9,045 nt of DNA from Patescibacteria group bacterium (lineage in GTDB: Bacteria > Patescibacteriota > Gracilibacteria > UBA1369 > LOWO2-01-FULL-3). Within the stretch, counting starts at the first letter, position 1, and every line of letters begins with the position of its first letter. A model generated the notes under the pieces. That model made no database searches, had not been told where the DNA came from, and saw nothing but the letters and a program-made list of their open reading frames with translations. The stretch covers positions 1-9,045 of the forward strand of contig JAHIRL010000027.1 of NCBI GenBank assembly GCA_018818755.1. The letters are read 5' to 3'. Made by a program: the position numbers and the translations under genes. Below, in pieces: positions 5,064 through 9,045 of this stretch.

Positions 5064-6191
5064 ATGAGTACTTTAGTTATTGGTTTGACCGGGCCGATGG
5101 GCTGTGGGAAGGGGGAGGTTGTGAAATTGCTTGAAAAGGAAGGTTTTGAGTATATAACGCTTTCGATGATGGTGCGCGAGGAGGCTAGGAGACGCGGTAT
5201 TGAGGAGGAACGAGAAAAGCTGATGGAGGTTGGCAATTCTATGCGTTCTGCTGAAGGTGCCGGTGTTTTGGCGGCTCGGGCTTTGCGCAAAATTATGGAG
5301 AGTGGTCATGATAATTGGGTGGTTGATGGAATTAGAAATCCGGCTGAGATTGAGGAGTTGAAGACTATTAAAAATGCCCATGTTGTGGGGATAAGCGCAA
5401 ATGAGGATATTTTGGTGGAGAGGGTGCTTGGTAGGGGCCGAGAAAGTGACGCTAAGGATCGAGATGAGATTTTGAGAAAATTGAGGCGCGAGTGGGGAGT
5501 TGGTGAGCCTGAAGATGGTCAGCAATTGGAGAAATGTATGGAGAGGGCTGATGTTATTATTCCCAATGAGGGAACTTTAGAGGAGTTACATAAGAAATTT
5601 ATTGAATATTATAATTTTTTGAGGAGTAAGGGAGGTTTGGATGAGAGGCCGACAAAAAATAATTATTATATGGATATGGCGAAGAGTGTAGCGCGGCGGG
5701 CGACTTGTCTTAAGGTGGAGATCGGTGCGGTGATTATTAGGGATGATCAGGTTGTGGCAACAGGCTATTGTGGGGCGCCTCGAGGAACTAAAAGTTCTCT
5801 TGAGCATGGTTTTTGTTTAAGGCAGAAGTTGGGGATTCCTTCAGGGCAGAGGTATGAGATGTGCAGGAGCGTGCATGCGGAGCAGAATGCGATTATAAAT
5901 GCGGCGAGGAGTGGGACGAGTGTACTTGGAGGGGATATGTATATTTATGGCGAACTGAAGGGAGAGAATAAGGGACAAGTGCTGGATGCTTTTCCTTGTT
6001 TTATTTGCAAGAAAATGGTGATTAATTGTGGGATAAAGAAGGTTATTTGTTCCTTGAAGGATGGTGGAATGAAGGTTTTTGAGGTGGAAGATTGGATAAA
6101 GGATTGGAGTGAGAGGGATATTATTGATGATGAGCACCAATATGGCGTTGCAACTGCACCTAAAATAGAGCGTTTTGGGAAAGGTGAGTAA
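5064..6191 (+). CDS. Fused P-loop kinase-like domain and dCMP deaminase
   Basis: Two-domain nucleotide enzyme of 375 residues. Residues 1-185 form a P-loop kinase-like domain with Walker A GPMGCGKG (10-17), LSMMVREEARRRG (33-45), WVVDGIRNPAEIEEL (85-99) and the basic lid-like GRGRESDAKDR (123-133). It resembles UPF0200, dephospho-CoA kinase and adenylate kinase relatives. The loop is of the adenylate-kinase GKG type, but Glu18 stands where GKGT enzymes have Thr. Residues 195-345 form a ComEB-type deoxycytidylate deaminase with zinc ligands in HAEQNAI (His271, catalytic Glu273) and PCFIC (Cys312, Cys315), which converts dCMP to dUMP for dTMP supply. Kinase-deaminase fusions include the antiviral AvcD enzymes of Vibrio, which are longer, and yeast dCMP deaminase has a kinase-like N-terminus. 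A housekeeping salvage role and an anti-phage role are both possible. Whether the kinase half is active is unknown. Confidence 0.88.
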   Translation: MSTLVIGLTGPMGCGKGEVVKLLEKEGFEYITLSMMVREEARRRGIEEEREKLMEVGNSMRSAEGAGVLAARALRKIMESGHDNWVVDGIRNPAEIEELKTIKNAHVVGISANEDILVERVLGRGRESDAKDRDEILRKLRREWGVGEPEDGQQLEKCMERADVIIPNEGTLEELHKKFIEYYNFLRSKGGLDERPTKNNYYMDMAKSVARRATCLKVEIGAVIIRDDQVVATGYCGAPRGTKSSLEHGFCLRQKLGIPSGQRYEMCRSVHAEQNAIINAARSGTSVLGGDMYIYGELKGENKGQVLDAFPCFICKKMVINCGIKKVICSLKDGGMKVFEVEDWIKDWSERDIIDDEHQYGVATAPKIERFGKGE

Positions 6192-6237
6192 TGTTTTTGG
6201 CTTTTATCCGTTGTAAACCCTGTGTCTTGTTTTTTTT

Positions 6238-7998
6238 ATGAAAATCCCGAGCCGACCATTACAGTTTATATTTTATATTTTAGGAAAAAGTAAAACCTGG
6301 GCGATTTTGGCTGTATTTGCTGTTACTGTGGCTGAAATCTTGGAAGGGGTTTTGTATGTGATATTAGGACGGCTTACTGATGCTTCTACAGTTGCCATTA
6401 GTGAGCAATTTAGTGATGTTTCTTTGAGTGGAATTTGGTTTTGGTTGGCTTTGTTTGCCGGAATCTTTTTTGTGACTGAGTGTATTTGGAGACTTAGTGG
6501 ATTTTGGGGGATGCGCTTAATTACGGAAAGTGAGGCTAATGTTTCTAAAAGCTTGTTTGCTTATTTGCTTAATCATAGTAGGGCTTATTTTAATAGTAAG
6601 TTCGCCGGTTCTTTGGTGAATAAAATTGGTCATGCCTCAAGTGGGGTGGATCACATGATGTCGCGTTTTTTATGGAATTATTATCCTTTGTTCATCAGTT
6701 TGATCGTGAATACTGTGATTCTGTCACTGATTAGCTATCAGTTGGGGTTGATTTTGATCGGTTGGACTTTATTGTTTTTGGTTTTGAATTATTATTTTGT
6801 GAAGCAAAAACAGCATCTTTCCTATGCGAATGCCAATGCCAATTCTGAGATGAAGGGGAAAATGGTTGATACTATTGGGAATATTGCGTCTGTTCACGCA
6901 AATGCTTACCATCGACATGAGTATAAATATGTTAAACAGTTTATAAAAAAACGCAGAGAGATTCATCTTGCCAGCTGGATGGCTAGTGAGTGGATTTTGT
7001 TTATCAATGGTGGTCTTTTGGCTATTTTTGTTTTTTTGATGTTGTTTGTGACAGTTTTTTTAATGAAGGGAAATGCGGCTAGTATGGGTAGTTTGGTTTT
7101 GGTAATTACGATGACTATCGGGCTTGTGCGTTCACTCTTTTTTATCGGTTCAAATATGACTGATACGATTGACGATTATAGTCAGATTGAAGAAGGTTTG
7201 AATGAATTGATTGTGCCTTATGAGATTACGGATAGGCCGGGATCAAAAAATATTCGCAGTGCTAAAGGGGCGATTGAATTTGCTAATGTTTATTTTAGTT
7301 TTGGTAATACGAAGGTTTTTAATAATTTCTCTTTGAGTATTAAACCGGGGCAGAAGGTGGGGATTGTTGGCGTGAGTGGTGCCGGGAAGACGACTTTTGT
7401 GAATTTATTGATGCGTAATCATGATGTGGAAAAGGGGAGTATTAGGGTCGATGGTAATGATGTGAGGGATATTACGCGTGAAAGTTTGCGCAGGCAGATT
7501 GCTTTTGTTCCACAGGATGTGAGTTTGTTTCATAGATCGATTATCGAGAATATTAGATATGGGCGTTTATCAGCTACGGAAAAAGAGGTGATTGAATCCG
7601 CGAAGAAGGCGCAGGCTCATGTTTTTATTAAAGGATTTGAAGAAAGCTATAAAACTTTTGTGGGGGAGCGGGGTGTGAAGCTTTCCGGTGGGCAAAGGCA
7701 GAGAGTAGCGATTGCTAGGGCTTTTTTGAAAGGGTCGCCGATTCTGGTTTTGGATGAGGCGACAAGTGCTTTGGATAGTGAGAGTGAAGTGATGGTGCAG
7801 TCTGCTTTGGCGCGTTTGATGCAGGGTAAAACGGTGATTGCCATTGCTCACAGACTTTCAACTTTGCGGGTGATGGATAGGATTGTGGTGATGGAGAAGG
7901 GAAAAATTGTTGAAGATGGGAATCATGAATCTTTGGTGGAGAAGGGCGGGGTTTATGCGGGACTTTGGGATCATCAAGTTGAGGGTTTTATAGAATAA
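6238..7998 (+). CDS. ABC exporter, fused permease and ATPase (MsbA/multidrug type)
   Basis: A half-transporter of 586 residues that should work as a homodimer in the membrane. The transmembrane domain spans about 1-310 with six predicted helices. The ATPase domain has Walker A GVSGAGKTT (378-386), Q-loop VPQD (Gln426), signature LSGGQRQR (482-489), Walker B ILVLDE (502-507), D-loop SALD and H-loop His538 in IAHRLSTL, so all catalytic residues are present. Family members export lipids, peptides or drugs; the substrate is not evident. The upstream gap is 46 bases and lacks a Shine-Dalgarno site and a clear promoter, and the ATG follows a run of eight T. Co-transcription with the kinase-deaminase gene is therefore likely. 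A small in-frame duplication (ANANAN, 197-202, repeated AATGCC) lies near an intracellular loop. A bidirectional terminator follows. Confidence 0.93.
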   Translation: MKIPSRPLQFIFYILGKSKTWAILAVFAVTVAEILEGVLYVILGRLTDASTVAISEQFSDVSLSGIWFWLALFAGIFFVTECIWRLSGFWGMRLITESEANVSKSLFAYLLNHSRAYFNSKFAGSLVNKIGHASSGVDHMMSRFLWNYYPLFISLIVNTVILSLISYQLGLILIGWTLLFLVLNYYFVKQKQHLSYANANANSEMKGKMVDTIGNIASVHANAYHRHEYKYVKQFIKKRREIHLASWMASEWILFINGGLLAIFVFLMLFVTVFLMKGNAASMGSLVLVITMTIGLVRSLFFIGSNMTDTIDDYSQIEEGLNELIVPYEITDRPGSKNIRSAKGAIEFANVYFSFGNTKVFNNFSLSIKPGQKVGIVGVSGAGKTTFVNLLMRNHDVEKGSIRVDGNDVRDITRESLRRQIAFVPQDVSLFHRSIIENIRYGRLSATEKEVIESAKKAQAHVFIKGFEESYKTFVGERGVKLSGGQRQRVAIARAFLKGSPILVLDEATSALDSESEVMVQSALARLMQGKTVIAIAHRLSTLRVMDRIVVMEKGKIVEDGNHESLVEKGGVYAGLWDHQVEGFIE

Positions 7999-7999
7999 A

Positions 8000-8035
8000 A
8001 AAACCCCTCATTTGTGTGAGGGGTTTTAGTTTTTT
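8000..8035. terminator. Bidirectional terminator shared by convergent genes
   Basis: AAAACCCCTCA (8000-8010) pairs perfectly with TGAGGGGTTTT (8017-8027) across a 6-base loop. AGTTTTTT follows on the plus strand. On the minus strand the same hairpin is followed by a run of seven T. It ends the ABC exporter transcript and, from the other side, the transcript of the tiny lysine-rich gene. Confidence 0.9.
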
Positions 8036-8044
8036 GCGAACTAA

Positions 8045-8116
8045 TTACTTTTTCTTTGCAGGTTTTTTTGTCTTTGGTTTTTTAACTGCTTTTTTTGGTG
8101 GGTTTTTTGCGGCCAT
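8045..8116 (-). CDS. Tiny lysine/proline/alanine-rich protein, 23 aa
   Basis: A complete 23-codon frame from ATG (8116-8114) to TAA. The product begins MAAKNPPKKAVKKPKTKK and ends PAKKK: 11 Lys, 4 Pro and 4 Ala, with no acidic residue. It resembles the basic tails of histone H1-like or HU-type nucleoid proteins and of some ribosomal proteins, so nucleic-acid binding is a reasonable inference but unproven. It is the only minus-strand gene here. Evidence that it is real: a good terminator 10 bases past its stop serving the minus strand, a -10-like box upstream, and a start context (ATTTCTATG) shared with two other genes. The composition could also arise from an A-rich stretch by chance, which is the main doubt. 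Confidence 0.55.
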   Translation of the reverse strand: MAAKNPPKKAVKKPKTKKPAKKK

Positions 8117-8277
8117 AGAAATGTTGTTTAAAAAATAACACTACTAATTATGCTCTTTTTTTGCAAAAAGCAATGGAGTTTGACTATCTAAAACTTGAAC
8201 TTGTATTTTGATGCTTAAGTTCTATTTCCGATTGGAGGTTTTTGTGTTATTAATACATTATATTAACCCTTATTTCT
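8117..8277. other. Divergent intergenic region
   Basis: 161 AT-rich bases between the minus-strand tiny gene and the plus-strand membrane-protein gene. For the plus strand two promoter candidates exist: TTGACT (8180-8185) with TATTTT (8204-8209) at an 18-base spacing, giving a leader of about 60 bases, and TATATT (8259-8264), giving a leader of about 7 bases with no clear -35. GAACTT (8197-8202) and AAGTTC (8216-8221) form a 6-bp inverted repeat overlapping the first promoter and could be an operator. A GGAGG lies at 8234-8238 but is too far from the ATG at 8278 to serve it. Confidence 0.35.
8147..8173 (-). promoter_or_regulatory. Possible promoter of the tiny lysine-rich gene
   Basis: Read on the minus strand, TTGCTT (8173-8168) and CATAAT (8152-8147) are separated by 15 bases. 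The leader would be about 24 bases, U-rich and without a Shine-Dalgarno site. The spacer is shorter than ideal. Confidence 0.3.
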
Positions 8278-8655
8278 ATGGAAACCTCTGTATTAGTGGC
8301 GAGAACAATCGCTGTGGTTTGGGGTGTGATGGGTTTGGGAATACTCCTGAACTCTGCCTATTTTGAAAAGGCTTTTGAAGACATCTATAAAAGCAGGGCA
8401 ACTGTGTTTTATGGTGGGGTGTTGGCTTTAGCTTTTGGTTTTGTGATTGTGAGCCTGCACAATGTTTGGGTCTGGGATTTGCCAGTGGTCGTGACACTTT
8501 TTGGTTGGGCCGCATTGTTGAAGGGGCTAATGTTATTGTTGGTTCCTGAGGTTTTGCTAAAATTTTCAAAACCATTCCTTGCAAACCTGAAAGTGGTTGG
8601 CGTGGGTGCTTTGATTTTTGGGTTGGTGCTCGGATATTTTGCGTATTTCGCTTAG
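8278..8655 (+). CDS. Small four-helix integral membrane protein, unknown function
   Basis: 125 residues with four predicted membrane segments (about 6-25, 42-60, 68-90, 104-124) and short loops. The most distinctive stretch is SLHNVWVWDLPVVVTLFGW (59-77) followed by ALLKGLMLLLVPE (79-91), which matches my memory of an uncharacterised small membrane protein family found in many bacteria, in which the HNVWVWD and GW-LLKG elements are conserved. No catalytic motif is visible. The ATG at 8278 is the only good start, since a stop (TAA, 8251-8253) closes the frame upstream. It is monocistronic, between the divergent region and a hairpin terminator. Confidence 0.82.
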   Translation: METSVLVARTIAVVWGVMGLGILLNSAYFEKAFEDIYKSRATVFYGGVLALAFGFVIVSLHNVWVWDLPVVVTLFGWAALLKGLMLLLVPEVLLKFSKPFLANLKVVGVGALIFGLVLGYFAYFA

Positions 8656-8677
8656 GAGAAGTGAAAATTATAGATTT

Positions 8678-8710
8678 AAAAACGCGTTCGCTTTAAAGGG
8701 GCGCGTTTTT
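8678..8710. terminator. Hairpin terminator after the membrane-protein gene
   Basis: AAAAACGCG (8678-8686) pairs with CGCGTTTTT (8702-8710) across a 15-base loop. The T-run is part of the stem, so the structure is symmetric and could act in both directions. The long loop makes it weaker than the terminator at 8000-8035. Confidence 0.65.
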
Positions 8711-8737
8711 GCTGAATTCGGAAGATAGATGTATAGT
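8709..8737 (+). promoter_or_regulatory. Promoter of the PhnA-domain gene
   Basis: TTGCTG (8709-8714), a 17-base spacer and TATAGT (8732-8737) make a reasonable sigma70-type promoter directly after the preceding terminator. Transcription near 8744 would leave a leader of about 22 bases before the ATG at 8766, with no Shine-Dalgarno site. Confidence 0.5.
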
Positions 8738-8765
8738 TTTATCATATTTTTTAATGGTGTTAATT

Positions 8766-9045
8766 ATGAAGCATTATGTTTGTAAAGGTGGGTGCGGGGG
8801 AGTTTCGGATGAGATTGCGGCTTGTGAGGCTGAGGGATGCAGTAAGCAGTGGGAAATGATGGAGGAGTGTGATTGTACTGATGGTAAGCACGGAATTTCG
8901 ACTGTGAAGGAGGAGCTTGTTGTGAAGGATAGTAATGGCACTGTTTTGAATGATGGTGATAATGTTGTGTTGATTAAAGATTTGCCTTTGCGGGGATCTT
9001 CCAAAGTTTATAAGAGGGGGACAAAGGTGACCGGTATAAAACTGA
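8766..9045 (+). CDS. Cys-rich zinc-ribbon plus PhnA (YjdM-like) domain protein, 3' end missing
   Basis: A partial gene running off the right edge; 93 codons are visible. Residues 1-43 are a Cys-rich ribbon: CKGGCGG (Cys6, Cys10), Cys20, Cys25 and ECDCTDGKHG (Cys35, Cys37, His43), probably binding zinc. Residues 53-93 match the PhnA domain of YjdM-type proteins: VKDSNGTVLNDGDNVVLIKD, then LRGSSKVYKRGTKVTGIKL. Despite the name from phosphonate genes, the biochemical role of YjdM proteins is not settled, and the usual family N-terminus is a different CxxC ribbon. About 25 more residues would be expected beyond the window. The start is ATG 8766, with its own promoter. Confidence 0.85.
   Translation, partial: MKHYVCKGGCGGVSDEIAACEAEGCSKQWEMMEECDCTDGKHGISTVKEELVVKDSNGTVLNDGDNVVLIKDLPLRGSSKVYKRGTKVTGIKL

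Noticed and set aside
8244..8366. Possible leader peptide starting at GTG 8244 after GGAGG 8234-8238
   Set aside because: It overlaps the membrane-protein gene in another frame, and its product shows no pattern; the GGAGG is probably chance.
8276..8584. Minus-strand reading frame opposite the four-helix membrane protein
   Set aside because: It is a shadow of a well-supported gene, rich in Pro, Gln and Ser as expected from the complement, with no family signature.
8774..9004. Minus-strand reading frame at the right edge
   Set aside because: The opposite strand encodes a recognisable ribbon plus PhnA protein from 8766, which explains the region.
1..9045. tRNA, rRNA or riboswitch genes
   Set aside because: I saw no cloverleaf with a TTCGAATC-type arm, no rRNA-like stretch and no known riboswitch core in the short intergenic gaps.

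Overview
The window looks like chromosomal sequence from an uncultivated Candidate Phyla Radiation (Patescibacteria) bacterium. A Peregrinibacteria-type relative is my best guess, but this is an impression and not a phylogeny. The reasons are a small densely packed gene set, a type IV pilin of the usual CPR form, short or absent leaders with few Shine-Dalgarno sites, a tandem-repeat protein of a style I associate with CPR genomes, and a Cys-rich ribbon joined to a PhnA domain. UGA is read as stop: no real gene has an internal TGA, so the glycine-UGA code of Gracilibacteria/SR1 does not apply. The plus strand is rich in G and T and carries every gene except one tiny one.

Layout. 31-216 is a small orphan gene closed by a strong terminator (226-258). 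A leaderless promoter at 277-304 starts a compact operon: a thioredoxin-fold redoxin (311-862), an unknown protein (859-1188) and an FkbM-type methyltransferase (1178-1846), all overlapping. A ZIP-family metal transporter (1859-2593) follows, fired from an extended -10 box whose TG is part of the methyltransferase stop codon. A consensus -35 box sits in the loop of a short hairpin after the ZIP gene and leads into a 599-residue protein with four tandem repeats of about 83 residues (2672-4471). Next are a prepilin with its own promoter (4545-5006), a fused P-loop kinase/dCMP deaminase (5064-6191) and an MsbA-type ABC exporter (6238-7998).

The last 1 kb has a bidirectional terminator (8000-8035) shared between the ABC gene and a convergent 23-residue lysine-rich protein on the minus strand (8045-8116). 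This is followed by a four-helix membrane protein (8278-8655), a hairpin terminator, and the start of a ribbon plus PhnA-domain protein cut by the window edge (8766-9045).

The genes do not form one obvious pathway. The strongest leads are the kinase-deaminase fusion (nucleotide salvage or an AvcD-like antiviral enzyme), the recently duplicated repeat protein, the tiny basic protein with its own terminator, and the leaderless promoters with recurring sequence around the start codons.
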